Assembly (NCBI GenBank): GCA_036346355.1 | Contig: CM070581.1 | Location: 5,952,001 to 6,016,000, forward strand | Reading direction: 5' to 3' | DNA: 64,000 nucleotides | DNA from: Rhipidocladum racemiflorum | Taxonomy: Eukaryota; Streptophyta; Magnoliopsida; Poales; Poaceae | In this document: positions 34,224-45,711 of the stretch, one piece after another | How the letters are laid out: each line of letters starts with the position of its first letter | Numbering within the stretch: the first letter of the stretch is position 1 | Position numbers and translations under genes: made by a program | The notes under the pieces: model-generated | What the model was told of the DNA's origin: nothing | Database searches by the model: none | What the model saw: only the letters and a program-made list of their open reading frames with translations

Positions 34224-35432
34224 TTCAGTTGATCGGTGAGAATATCAGTGCCTTAGGTTAGTTTTTTTTTTATTTCTGTCCTAAATTGAAAACTACTCCA
34301 CAAAAATTCAACCTTTAGTTTCAATCTGTTATTTTAGTGAGTTTTGTTAGGTTTTGATCCATTAGGGTCCATGTTTTAGTTGCTGGTCTTTTCTTTTCCT
34401 TCGCGTAGCTTCAATCCTTCAATTCTGTCCAGTTTGGTATTTCAAGCATAACATTCACATACGAACTCGGATTTTTGTGTTCTTGCACTCTATTGAAAGC
34501 TGAGAATATAAGCTTCAATTCCTTCCATAGTCAACCAATCAAATTCGGTGATCTTCAAACATTAATCTTGGCGACAAGTATGCTGCCCTAGAAAAACATC
34601 AGTACACCTACCTTTGGGAACCAATTCATCCTTTGTGAACACTTTTATCCAATTTGAGAATATCTTGTTGATATTGCTTAGAAATTTGCTCTACTTGATA
34701 CATTGCACAATCTTCAGTTATCATATCATATTATCTTGTGACGCCGAGTTAGGGATTCCAAAACTTTTTTCATACTAGTGTTGGCCGAAAGTCACCAAAA
34801 GAAAGAAAAAAGAAAGAGCCAAAAGGCAAAAAAAAAAAGCAAAAGAAAAAGAAAAAGAAAATTGTGGCCGGTCACACTACATTGAGCAAAACCCTAATTT
34901 GTGTTTGTTACTTTTTATATTGTGCAATTTATTAATTAGTGAGCAATCTTGTGCCCTTTTTACTTTCTCAAAGCAATAAGTTAGCGTCTCTACGACTTGT
35001 GCAATAGAGCTTACAGTGCATCACATATATTTTATAGCTCATTCCTTGATTGCATAAGTGTCATTATCTTTGCGTGTGTGTTGCCTTCAAATTCACTTAT
35101 ATCTTTGAGATCGGCAACTAGGGCTTGTGAATTCTAGTTTGGATAATTACTTATCATTACAATAACTAGAATTATCAGATTGCATAGGAAATAAATATTG
35201 CCTATCCAAGCTCCACATCCAACCTCGTACTTTTGTTCGGTCCCTTGGCAATCGCTTTATCCAAGCTTCGGAGAACTTTTGACCACGCCAACGGCCGGCA
35301 ACACCTACTGCATGGTAAGAACTTGTAAGAGCTTTGGTCATAGGCTTGAGTGTTGAGAGACTTGCCACCACCTCCTAGTAATTGATAGGAACATTTTAAT
35401 TGTGATTTTTGTTTCCTTGTCTTCTACTAACC
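34224..35432 (+). other. Long untranslated leader of the gypsy element
   Basis: About 1.2 kb of AT-rich sequence without a gene between the primer site and the gag ATG. It includes an A-rich tract at about 34,800-34,860. Confidence 0.6.
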
Positions 35433-36180
35433 ATGTCAGGTGATGAGGATTCGCTGCATCACTCTCCACGCACAAAGGGAATTGTTGCTAGAATGTCGCT
35501 GCAAGAAGACCGCCTCCGGTCTATCGAGACCGCTCAGAGAGTTGCTAACACTAATCTTGCTACTATTTTGTCTAGACTTGATACGCTTGCAGGTACTGCC
35601 GCAGGAACTTCCAATCCTCCACCTCATCTTCTAAGCAACAAAAATGGCATACCACATGCTCAGGTACATGTTGATGATGATTCTCTAGGTAAGGTTAAAT
35701 TCGTTATTCCACCTTTTAATGGTCAATATGATCCTGATGCCTATATTAATTGAGAGATAGCAGTAGACAAAGAATTTGGCAAGTATGATTTGTCTGAAAA
35801 TGAAAAGATTAGGATTGCTGCTAGTGTGCTAAATGAATATGCATTAACATGGTGGAAATATATTTATAGAAAAGAGAGAAAACCTGAAAATTGGAAGGCC
35901 ATTAAAAGACTTATGAGAATTGATTATGTTCCTGAATATCATACTGAATTTTTGTATACTAGACTCCAATGCTTGAAACAAGGAAATAAGTGCGTTAAGG
36001 AATACTATGAACGATTGCAAAATCACTTGTTGCGTTGTGGTTTAGTTGAATGTGACGGCTAAATGAGCTTAGGTTCATACGTGGACTTAATCAAGAAATT
36101 CAGGATGCTCTTATTGATGAAACATATTGTTCTCTTTCAGAATTGGTTGTATGTGCTTGTAGAGTTGAAAATATGCTAGC
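35433..36180 (+). pseudogene. gypsy gag, N-terminal and core part, disrupted
   Basis: ATG 35433 starts MSGDEDSLHHSPRTKG. A coiled segment and VKFVIPPFNGQYDPDAYIN follow. A TGA at 35751-35753 replaces the Trp expected in the gag core (YIxWE). The frame continues to FGKYDLSENEKIRIAASVLN, ALTWWKYI and CVKEYYERLQ, with a second stop at 36060-36062. A one-base shift then leads to LRFIRGLNQEIQDALIDETY. These are typical retrotransposon gag (capsid) motifs. Confidence 0.8.
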
Positions 36181-37090
36181 TGAATCCTTAAAAGAATCAT
36201 TAGCTTCATTTGAGGCACCCATTGTTGCACCTTCTTTTGTAGCTAACATTTTACAGAAAAGTGAGCACCATCGAGAGAATGATGTAGAAGAGCATATGGA
36301 GAATGAAACGATCAGTACTACCCCATGTGTAAGTGAAGAGATAATAGTTGAAGAAACGCCTACAACAGCTGATGAGAACTTACAAGATTTTAAACCTCCA
36401 TTTGCAATGCAACAATGTCATCAATGTAATAATTGCCATATCACTAATCATGTCATACCAAGTACATTTGGTTCTATTCACAAGTCACATGATAGTTTTC
36501 AAGAAAGGGAAGATATGGTTGATAGAAATTCTCGATCCATTAATTTGATTGCAAATGTGCATATTGCTTTGTGTGCTATCATTACTAACATTTTGCAGGA
36601 CAATATGATGGAGTCGAGGACGACTCCACTTCAAGAAAGGGATGATGATGAGACCATGCTCATTATGGACAGAACTAACAATGCATACATATGGTCATTA
36701 CCAAGTGTTACTACAATTATATCAACTGCATGGCTTCATCGACCCCCACCTTGGCCAGGACCATTAAGTTTGCGACACTTCACGGCATCCTCTACTTCAT
36801 ATGCATCTACTATGATGGCTCCAACTGCATGGTTTCATCGACCCCCACCTTGGCCAGGACCATTAAGTTGGCGACACATCACAGCATCCTCTACTTCGTA
36901 TACAACTACTACGACGGCTCTATATGCATGGCTTTATCGACCCCCACCTTGGCCATCCTTCTACATCTTCGTCGGTTCAAGGACCATTGACTCGAGCTCG
37001 AGCCCGTCAAATCAATTATCAGATCTAAAGACAAACTTGGGAGAAGATGATGAACTTGAGTCGAGTACGACTCAAATGCAAGAAGGGTAG
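36083..37090 (+). CDS. gypsy gag tail with three Pro/Trp-rich repeats
   Basis: This frame carries on from the gag core (CSLSELVVCACRVENMLAES) and remains open for about 330 residues to a TAG at 37088-37090. It includes CHQCNNCHITNH, which resembles a degenerate zinc knuckle, then three copies of a 33-residue unit around AWxHRPPPWPGPLS (36,729-36,960; about 99-bp DNA period). It ends in an acidic/Thr-rich stretch. After the TAG the same frame runs into the 3' LTR and reads the Pol-tail-like segment. The repeat unit is not a known gag feature. Confidence 0.55.
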   Translation, partial: GLNQEIQDALIDETYCSLSELVVCACRVENMLAESLKESLASFEAPIVAPSFVANILQKSEHHRENDVEEHMENETISTTPCVSEEIIVEETPTTADENLQDFKPPFAMQQCHQCNNCHITNHVIPSTFGSIHKSHDSFQEREDMVDRNSRSINLIANVHIALCAIITNILQDNMMESRTTPLQERDDDETMLIMDRTNNAYIWSLPSVTTIISTAWLHRPPPWPGPLSLRHFTASSTSYASTMMAPTAWFHRPPPWPGPLSWRHITASSTSYTTTTTALYAWLYRPPPWPSFYIFVGSRTIDSSSSPSNQLSDLKTNLGEDDELESSTTQMQEG

Positions 37091-37092
37091 GA

Positions 37093-38180
37093 TGATGAGG
37101 ACATCACTACCATGCATACGGCCATGCCTACAAACCCAATTGAAGCCAAGAATGTAATACAAGGGCCAATTACTCGAGCTCGCGCACGTCAATTCAATTA
37201 CCAGGTGAATGCGTTCCTCGGGTTGCATACAAATAATTTAATGAATGGAATGCTATTTAATCCTCGTGATGATTTTATTGTCCTTAGTAACCAAGGAGAA
37301 GGACTCCCAAACGTCAAGCATGAAGCCAATTCTTCCGGTGCACAAGTTCAACTCGGATTCGGCCTCCGGGACAGCACCAACTTCAAACGACCATAACTTT
37401 TGATCCACAAGGGTGTTTTAGGTCTATGAGTACTGGTTTGAAAGGTTTCGACGTCCTCTTTCCAACGGATCCGGCCCCACGTCCAAATTCCTTATGAGTC
37501 AACGGGAATCTGCAAAACAAGTTCAACTCGATTCGGCCTCCGGGATAGCACCAACTTAAAACAACCATAACTTTTGATCCACAAGGGTGTTTGAGGTCTA
37601 TGAGTACTGGTTTGAAAGGTTTCGACGTCCTCTTTCCAACGGATCCGGCCCCACGTCCAAATTCCTTACGAGTCAACGGGAATCTGCAAAACAAGTTCGG
37701 TCATCTTTCCAAATCCGAGTCAAACTACGAATAGGAGTCCTACTCGGCCATGGAGGTGTTTTGGACGCCCCAAGCCTGGGTTTGGCCTCCTATTTCTCCT
37801 ATAAATAGCTAGGGAGTCCCCCAAAATAACTTGGGTTTTGGTTATTTGATAGTTTATCCTTTTGCTACTATTCTGAGTCTTTTAGACGTGCTCAACGGCC
37901 GCCTAACAAGCTCCTTGTATCGGAACCCCAACTTTTCAATACTTCATCTATATTTGCAATTTTAGATTGCTTTTACCTTGTTCTTCGATTGCTTGCAGGA
38001 ATTGATCTTCGTGATCAGGTTGATCGTGCCCACGGCAAGGTCAATAACCCTTTGGAGTTGGTTTAGCGATTGCTAAGGCACATCGTCGTTGTACGTTGTA
38101 GTCGGATCGTCAAAGTCGTCTCCACCCAAATCGAAGGTTATCATTCTCATCGAAAGATCGGGACACCCAATGTTATATCA
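37093..38180 (+). repeat. 3' LTR of the gypsy element
   Basis: Matches the 5' LTR, including the internal tandem duplication and TATA box (about 37,799). A purine-rich stretch (AAGAAGGGTAGGA) lies directly upstream as the likely polypurine tract. Confidence 0.93.
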
Positions 38181-38185
38181 CCATG

Positions 38186-39100
38186 CCTTGTAATGAGGCA
38201 TATGGAGGGTGAGTAGCACGGCTAAAGTTGCACGCACGCGGGCACGTATTTCGCGAATTACCGCGTATTTCCGTGTATTTTTCCCGTGTGAAACATCGCG
38301 GGTCGCCGTGCGGTGGATTAAATCCTGGCACGTTTAAATCCTTTCAAATTTAGATTTCTGATAATTGAAACAGCCATGATAATGGCGTCTATTTCTAATA
38401 GAAACTGTCATTTGAATGACCTGCAGTTTACTAGCGTTTAATGGTATTGTAATGGTCAATTATTGACCGTTACTGGTGCGAGGCTATAAAATCTGGAGAC
38501 GTCCAGACTAAAATTAATTTTTTGCTCTGGCACTTGCGTTCATCCATTATGATATGTGTTGCGTCTTCGTGCTGCGCTTGTTCTTCACTGACCTTCCTCT
38601 CGGCGTGCACCGCGAGGCAGGGAGAGCAGGATCTCTAAACCGTTGCCGCAGTGAGAACCTGCACGGGGGTGGCAATAAGGTTTCTGGGTAGCGCAACTGC
38701 GCGACCGCTCGAGCTTCCTCTGCGTCGACTACTTCCTCTACAGCCGGTTGCTACTGCGCTGCATCCATTTCGTCATCAAGCCCATCGTAAGAATTCTTCT
38801 CAGAAAATATGTAGTATTTTCTTGATCTACTTTTTAGAAATATGTGGTATCTTCTGTCTAGCTTGTTGTGTTTGATTATTTTGGAATTATGTTTCGTATT
38901 CAAATCTGAAATCAAAATAATACCTAGATGTTCAACAAGTCTAACAATATATATTGTATACAACTCAAAAGTGATATTGTTCGATTCGTATTTAAAAGCG
39001 TTTTCTTATGGTTATGTGTTTGTTGCTATGAACAAAATATTATATAAAAAAATTACGGTTAAAGCTCAGTTTTGAAGACCACGCCGAGTTAAAATAAAGT
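38186..39100 (+). other. Older LTR-like remnant with promoter
   Basis: Continuation of 32,993-33,110. TATA-like CTATAAAATC near 38,484 is followed by a GC-rich leader and short frames (for example 38,651-38,875) without clear domains. I infer an LTR or a gene-like leader. Confidence 0.3.
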
Positions 39101-39990
39101 CAAAACATCAAGTTGAAACAAGTCCTTTCAAGTTGTACGAACCTCGTAGATGCTTAATTAACCCTTATTTGCAACCTTGTTAGTCTACCTTGCCGTCGAG
39201 ACAATCTCAACCCTAGCTCGCCGCCGGTCACCGTCGTGGAACTATTTTCGTTCATGAATAATTGTGATTAGAACATCCATTGAATGCACCTGGACATGCT
39301 GGTGCTCGCTGCGCCCATGGTCACCGACTGCCGGCTATGGTTCATCAATGGTAAGGCAGCCGGTCGCCACCTCTACTCAGTGCCACTGCCGAGCGGGGCC
39401 CAGCCGCCAGCCACGCGCGAGCTTGCTCGCATGCTGACCAGCCGGCCCCACACGGTAGCTACAACGAGCACGCTCTCACTCCCGCCCATGGTCTCTAGCC
39501 AGTGGCCCAGCTCTGTCAGTGACTATGGCCGAGATTCAATTCTTCAGGCACAAACCCAGGAAAATACGCTTTCATTATATTGAAAACGTATTTTCGAATT
39601 TTTATGGATTTTCTTAAACCAACATCATTCAAAGTCATAACTTTTAAACCGTAACTCCAAATTAGATGAAACAAGTTTCTAAATTCATGTTAAATCATTT
39701 ATTTTCAGAAAACATAAAAATATTTGAAGTTTGTTCACTGGTTTAAATCAGAATTCAAATTCAAGTGTATATTTGAAATAGGCTTCATATAATTTTTTTT
39801 GCAATTTAAGTCCAAATTAAGTGAGACAAACTTTTTTAGAATCCGTACATTATAATATCTATGTATATGTTAAATTTTGAGTTAGTTCATATCATTTTCT
39901 AATTAGGGTTGAACTCAATGTGTTAAAAATTCAAAGTGGTATAACTTGTTCAAATAATGTCCAAATAATGTGAAACAAATTTTCTTGTAC
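39101..39990. other. Unassigned sequence
   Basis: A 99-residue frame at 39,284-39,583 shows no recognisable motif. The rest is AT-rich with no repeat recognised. Confidence 0.35.
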
Positions 39991-39994
39991 TATT

Positions 39995-40335
39995 TAGATA
40001 GTAGAGAACATGATTTTGAAATAATACTTAGGGTGTACCATGCAACTTTTAAATGATACCGACCATGTGCTTTATGTACTAATTTATATTAGTACAAGCA
40101 ATTTTGGCCACTTGAGTTCAAAATTAATCATATCAAAGTTTACCATCTTAGCTTCTTGGTTATTAAAATAAAATAGAATGAAACATAAATAACAAGTGGA
40201 GAACATGATTTTAAAATAATACTTAGAGTGTACCATGCAACTTTTAAATGCTACCAATCATGTGCTTTATGTACTAATTTATATTAGTATATAAGCAATT
40301 TTGGCATCTTGAATTTGAAATTAATCATATCAAAG
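39995..40335 (+). repeat. Duplicated AT-rich unit, second copy split by a solo LTR
   Basis: The landmarks TGTACCATGCAACTTTTAAA, GTGCTTTATGTACTAATTTA and TTAATCATATCAAAG occur at about 40,031-40,140 and again at 40,230-40,335. The second copy then continues at 43,951 after the LTR with CAAAGTTTAGAACATTAGC, the match to 40,134-40,156. Confidence 0.8.
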
Positions 40336-43300
40336 TGTCGGGACCCGAATTTGCAAATCCGGACCATCTGTGTATTCAGCACTAGTCCAGGAACGCGCTA
40401 GTGCGCACAGTCTTAACATCGGTAAATATCACAATCATACCACTCGATACTAATAAAGTACTATAACTAAATAGCCAAACTGGTTGCTCGACCTTATGGT
40501 CAAGTTACAAATATACGCCTCACAGGGCGAAACTTAATAAAAGAGATATAATAGCAGCGGAAAATAAGATAACTTCGTGGCGCCATCCAGTATACCACAG
40601 GCAACTGACTGGGACTCGATTCCTAGTTAGACGGTTCTTCTGGGAGCTCCTCCTCCAAAGCTTGTGTAGACTCTTCTTCAACTAGTGTTGTATTGTGGCA
40701 AGGGTGAGTACTTGGTACTCAGCAAGTCATGCACAGAATGCAACTAATATACTACATGCATGGCTTGGTACAAAGGAGTAGCTCAAGGTGTATTTGCAGT
40801 AAAACAACATTTGACAAGTAGCATAAGTAGATTCGAAAGCAGTAGAAACAAGTATAACATCAATAACTTTTCCAGGAGTTTAATCAACATCTTTCCCATT
40901 CCTAATCCACATTTCCATCAACATCATTATTTAACCAAACCCAACCTTTCAAGTCCAAGTTATTTTCAAGAAAGTCTAACCCTTGACTGTAATTCCCGAG
41001 CGATGTCCAATACCGCGGACACGGCTATTCGAATAGATTTTACACTCTGCAGAGGTTATGCACTTTACCCACAAGATACAGTCAAGCACCACAAAGGCGA
41101 GTATCCGTAACAAAGCCTTTCGGAAACCTTTAACAGCACAAGTGGTCCTCCCCGGTTGTTGCACACTAACCCTTCCCTTAGCTAAGGCGAAGTTTAGGCC
41201 AACCAACCGTTAGATGGGTACCTGGCCGCAGCCCCGGTACGCTCCCCCGTACAACTTACACAAAGGGTGTAGTTGACAACCTGAGGTCCCACAGGTACGT
41301 TATTAGCAACTTAATCAACTAGGTCCGTCCCATTACAGACATGTGGTTGCACGTTTGACCCAGTTCAAAGGCTTGCAAGGTTAAGTCCTTAGGGTGACCA
41401 GGGCAAGACTACCCGAAGAACCAAACCAACATTCCCGGTGCCACAACTGGCCCACCCTGATCATTCTTGCCACATGCCCCGGTCAAAAGCTATTTATCAA
41501 ACCCCAGTTGATTACCATACACCACGTGCCATCAACATCACATGATACCTTTCCAAAACAGGTTCAATATATCATTAAGTCAATATTCGCATTTGATTGT
41601 CCAAAAATCATGTCAAGAGCACGTAGCAGGTCTAAGCAGTATACTACAACGGTCTAAAAACCCATGTTGGCCATTTAGTAATGTCCAACTAATAAACCAC
41701 AACTAGGGTGACAAGGGTCATGGCACATATATAATTAATCAAGGTGTCATACAGCAATTTGGCATTTATCTAGTTACCCATAATTAAGTAAAGCATTTTC
41801 TAATTTAAACTAGCATGCAATAATTAAATCAAAATAGGTTTCAAAGTGGGATCAATATGGTCAAAGCACAACTTGCCTTCAAAAATTACTTGTTCTTGGT
41901 CCTGAGCTGGCTCCTGGGTCAACACCTCTCCTTCGAAACCTTCCGGCACTTCAACGTCTACTCGTAAAGCGTGCAAATAGTAAATAATAAATAAACAGTA
42001 GACAAAAAGTGTTCAAACATCCAAATAAAGTTCATAAACAGAGAGAACATAATTTTATAAATTTTTAGAAACTGGAATCGTCAAATTCGGAGTTTAAATG
42101 CAAAAGATACAAGCATTTAAAGTTTAAATAATCAATTAAATAATATTACAGAGAAAAACTTTAGTCCAAAATATTAAATAAAATTTATCATTAGGTAGAT
42201 CTCAATTTTATACAAATTTAGAAATTTGAATCACTCAAATCGGAGTTAAAACGCAAAAGTTATAAGCGTTTGAAGTTTGAATCAAAATCTGAAATCAATA
42301 TTTCGAATTAATAAATCATTTTCTTTTTCGGAAATTCTTTTATTGCGTCAGCATGACACGTGGACCAACCAAAAACCGCCACGTCGCCTCGGGTCCATGG
42401 ACCCAGCGCACGGGCGCGGCTCGGTCCACCGTGGACGCGGTCCACGGTTCACGTGTCTCACTGACAAGTGGGCCCCCTCGGATGACGTCAGCGGTGACGT
42501 CATCACGCACGGTTGAGGACGGATGACAGCTAGGCCCCACCGTGACGTCATGGTGCACTTGGCTAGGCCGCTGACAACTGGGCCCCACTGACACACGGGC
42601 CCCGCGTGTCAGCGACACGCTCCACGCGTGGGCGCTGACCGCGACGGTCGGCCTCCCGGCCACGTGGCGTGATCTCGGCCGTTGATTTGAAAATCAACGG
42701 CCCAGATTGGATCTAACCTAACGCAGTTGGAAAACAACTCCGCTGATCTGGACCGTTCGATCTTGATCGGACAGTCAAGATCCAATCTAGCGTAATCAAC
42801 GCGGCTAACCCTAACCGTGCGATCTAGATCTAACGGCTGAGATTGGATCTAGCTTGGTGCGGTCTAGGCTACGTGGCATGATCTAAGCCATTGGATCTAG
42901 ATCCAACGGTTGAGATTAGATCTAAGGGTTTGCACGTGGGATCTCACCAGGGTGTGACGTGGCGCGATCTGGACCCTTGGATCTGGATCGGACTGCTGGT
43001 GGAGCTCGAACGACGGCGATGGCTCGCGGCGGAGCAAGGTCACCGGCGCGGGGGACGATGACACTCCCAACGGCGTCTGGGGCATGCTCTGGCGAAGTGA
43101 AGGGTACCCACCGACGCGTCTCTTCCTTGCGGTTCGGATCCGCTCAACGGGCGGCGGAGGGCGACGGCGGCGAAACAAAGACTTGAACGCGGCGAACGCT
43201 TCCTCCAACTCCGGCGGCGATTGCGGCGCAACCACGGCGACTCAGCGGCGTGAGCTAGGCTACTGCGCCGCGGAAGTCGGCGTCACGGCAGCGGTGGTGG

Positions 43301-43950
43301 TGCATTAAATAGGGCCCTCGGCGTCCGTGAAACGCGCGGAGACCGAGGCCCACTCCGTTGCGGCGGTGGAATCCGAGTTGGATTCGGATTGGGTGACGTG
43401 GCTCAACGTCAGCCGTTGGATCAAGATCCAACGGTGCGGGGGCTTGGGCTCGGGTCTGGCTCGGGCGAGCTGGCTGGCTCGGTCGGACTCGGGCTCGGGT
43501 GACGTGGCTCAATCGTGGCCGTTGGATCTCGATCCAACGGTCACGCGCGTTAGGGTTTGGCGAGCGGGTTCGACCGGATCAACTGGCTCGGGTCGGACTC
43601 GAGTCTGACTCGGACTCGGGTCCGGTCGGATGAACAGTAAAACCAACTCGATTTTCCAGCGATTAAATAATCCAATTAATTCCCAGAAATTCAATTAAAT
43701 CATTAAAAATAGCAAAAGACTCAGAAAAATTCCAGAAAAATTCTGGAAATTATTTTGGGGCATTTTGGACTCAATTAATATATTTCCAACAAAATTTTAT
43801 TTGCAAAGTTAAATTCTTTAATTATTTAAAAAGGGGATAAATTCAAATAAATTCCAAATAAATCCAAATAAATTCCAGAAAATTCCAAAAATTCACCAAA
43901 GTGCCAAATCACACATGAATTTAAGAAAAGCAAAATTTTGGGGTGTTACA
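40336..43950 (-). mobile_element. Solo LTR, 3.6 kb, minus orientation
   Basis: Starts TGTCGGGACCCGAA and ends GGGGTGTTACA with 5-bp CAAAG on both sides (40331-40335 and 43951-43955). No second LTR or internal domain is present, so it is a solo LTR left by recombination. On the minus strand it would start TGTAACACCCC, with a TATA-like CCCTATTTAATGC at about 43,302-43,315. It shares a CTCTGCAGAGT-centred module with the LTR at 51,198 and the remnant at 45,190. Short GC-rich frames at 42,300-43,700 are not genes. Confidence 0.9.
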
Positions 43951-43955
43951 CAAAG

Positions 43956-44569
43956 TTTAGAACATTAGCTTCTTGAATTCGTAAAATAAAATAGAATGAA
44001 ATATAAAGAACAAGTGTCGTGTGCTGTGCAATCCCAGACTGTTAATAACGATAAGAACAGCTACAACGAGAAAGTAACATGCTCGCACATAAAATCATGA
44101 AATCCTAACATGCGATCCTACTTGTTTTGTGTATTGATTCTATTTGATTTTACATTTGACTTCTTTTTGCCACTATTAAAAGTTGGTATTTTGCTATATT
44201 CTTATTAAACGGCGTGTAGACACTGACGTTGTTGATACCGCGGTCGACGATCACGATACCGAATACTTCGACGAACAGCAAGGCAAGCACCCCCTTGATC
44301 ATATTGATCCTAGTTTTTACAATTATTTAAAATATTGATTAAAATTTGTATGCATGCTTTATGTTCTACAAGAATGCCTATTTTGTGAATACTGGTAATT
44401 ACAAACCCTCATTGATGGATTTCCTAAATCAAGATTGGATTGTGATCCTTGATAACCATAGTGGACGAATAAAAATTGGTATGATAGACTGGGTATACTT
44501 GGTTTAGTATTTGCATATGCTAAACGCTGCTTTAGAAGGATACTGTTGAAAGATGTAGACAGACACACA

Positions 44570-44602
<33 letters not shown>

Positions 44603-45706
44603 CTTTATGAAATTTTAAAAGGTTGGATATGACAGTAAAGAATACTGATATTTTAGTAAAAATAGAAATAAAATTATGGTTTTGACATGGACGATCATTG
44701 GCAATAGCTGGATGTACATTTAACATGTACGTAGATAGGGGGAGATTTATCGTCGAAGTCAAATTAAGGATTAAACGCAGTGTTGCATGATCCAAGTAAC
44801 AACCGTACAACCATGAGGGCTGGTATAAGACGGCCTTAACCTATTAAGTTATTTGAAACTAGCTTTGCATATTGGAAGACAGTAGTACTACGGGTATTCT
44901 AGGTAGGTTTGCTAGAAGGGACGTCTACACCAAGGTGATTTGGAACCAACGTTTACCGATACAACGGGTACGTCTGACTATGAGGAGAAACGATTATTAT
45001 TTATTGAGCTCAAAATATTTATGCTTTATGTGATTGTTTGTTTCTACCATAGCAAGGGTTTGATGTTACTGGGCTGATGCAAAGGTAGGTTTGAATAATG
45101 TAACAGTTATGTATAACCTCTTTGCGACACACCAAAGGAAATGTGTTAATTAAGCTTTGCAAAACGAGATGATCATTCCTTATGGATAAAGCAGTACATC
45201 TCTGCAGAGTATAAAACTAATCGATTAGCCATATCTATAGTCATGGATAACGTGGAGAACTGACAATAGTTAAATGTTTTCTATTTTCTCAAAAATTGAG
45301 ACAGATGGGTTGGGATTAAATTGCATTACTAATTTTCTTTACATCTTGTTCTAAATTTTGCTATGTGCTGGCATTAAACATTTTATTACTCATGAAGGGA
45401 TGTGAGTATATTTTTTACACTTCAATTATTACTTACTTGTTATTTTAATTACTTGTCAAATTATTTTTATTTTATTTATGCTTTCAATTATTATTCGGTA
45501 TGTACAATTCAAATTCAGCTTTATACAAAATAACTATAGCAACATTCCATTGATTCAACTTACGTATATTTAAGATTTGTAAAAGTCTTACGAGTACTTT
45601 TGTACTTAACTTGCATTATCGTTATTCTTAGGTGAAGAATCCAATTTTACAAAAGACGCTTATTTTGATGCAGATTACGAGTTTAATAATAATGATTCTT
45701 TTTAAG
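43956..45706 (+). other. Relic of an older LTR of the same class
   Basis: At 44,226-44,300 a string ending CGAACAGCAAGGCAAGCAC matches the GCAAGGCAAGC landmark of the other LTRs. At 45,194-45,240 TCTCTGCAGAGTATAAAACT matches their conserved module in the same order. No ends found. A CA microsatellite lies within (44,560-44,600). Confidence 0.45.
44560..44600. repeat. CA microsatellite
   Basis: About 18 CA units with a few interruptions (CAGA). Confidence 0.95.
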
Positions 45707-45711
45707 ATTTC

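Larger units (their letters stand above)
33111..38180 (+). mobile_element. Complete non-autonomous Ty3/gypsy LTR retrotransposon, 5.07 kb
   Basis: Two LTRs (33111-34209 and 37093-38180) start TGATGAGGACATCACTACC and end TGTTATATCA. CCATG flanks the element on both sides (33106-33110 and 38181-38185). A primer-binding site TGGTATCAGAGC at 34212-34223 fits the 3' end of initiator methionine tRNA. The 2.9-kb interior has a broken gag but no protease, reverse transcriptase or integrase, so movement needed proteins from a relative. The LTRs differ by roughly a dozen small changes, so insertion is moderately recent. Confidence 0.95.

Noticed and set aside
42340..43694. GC-rich frames on both strands
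   Set aside because: They lie inside the solo LTR 40,336-43,950 and have no domains.
40336..43950. Complete small LTR retrotransposon
   Set aside because: The first and last few hundred bases are not alike, so there are no paired LTRs; a solo LTR fits better.
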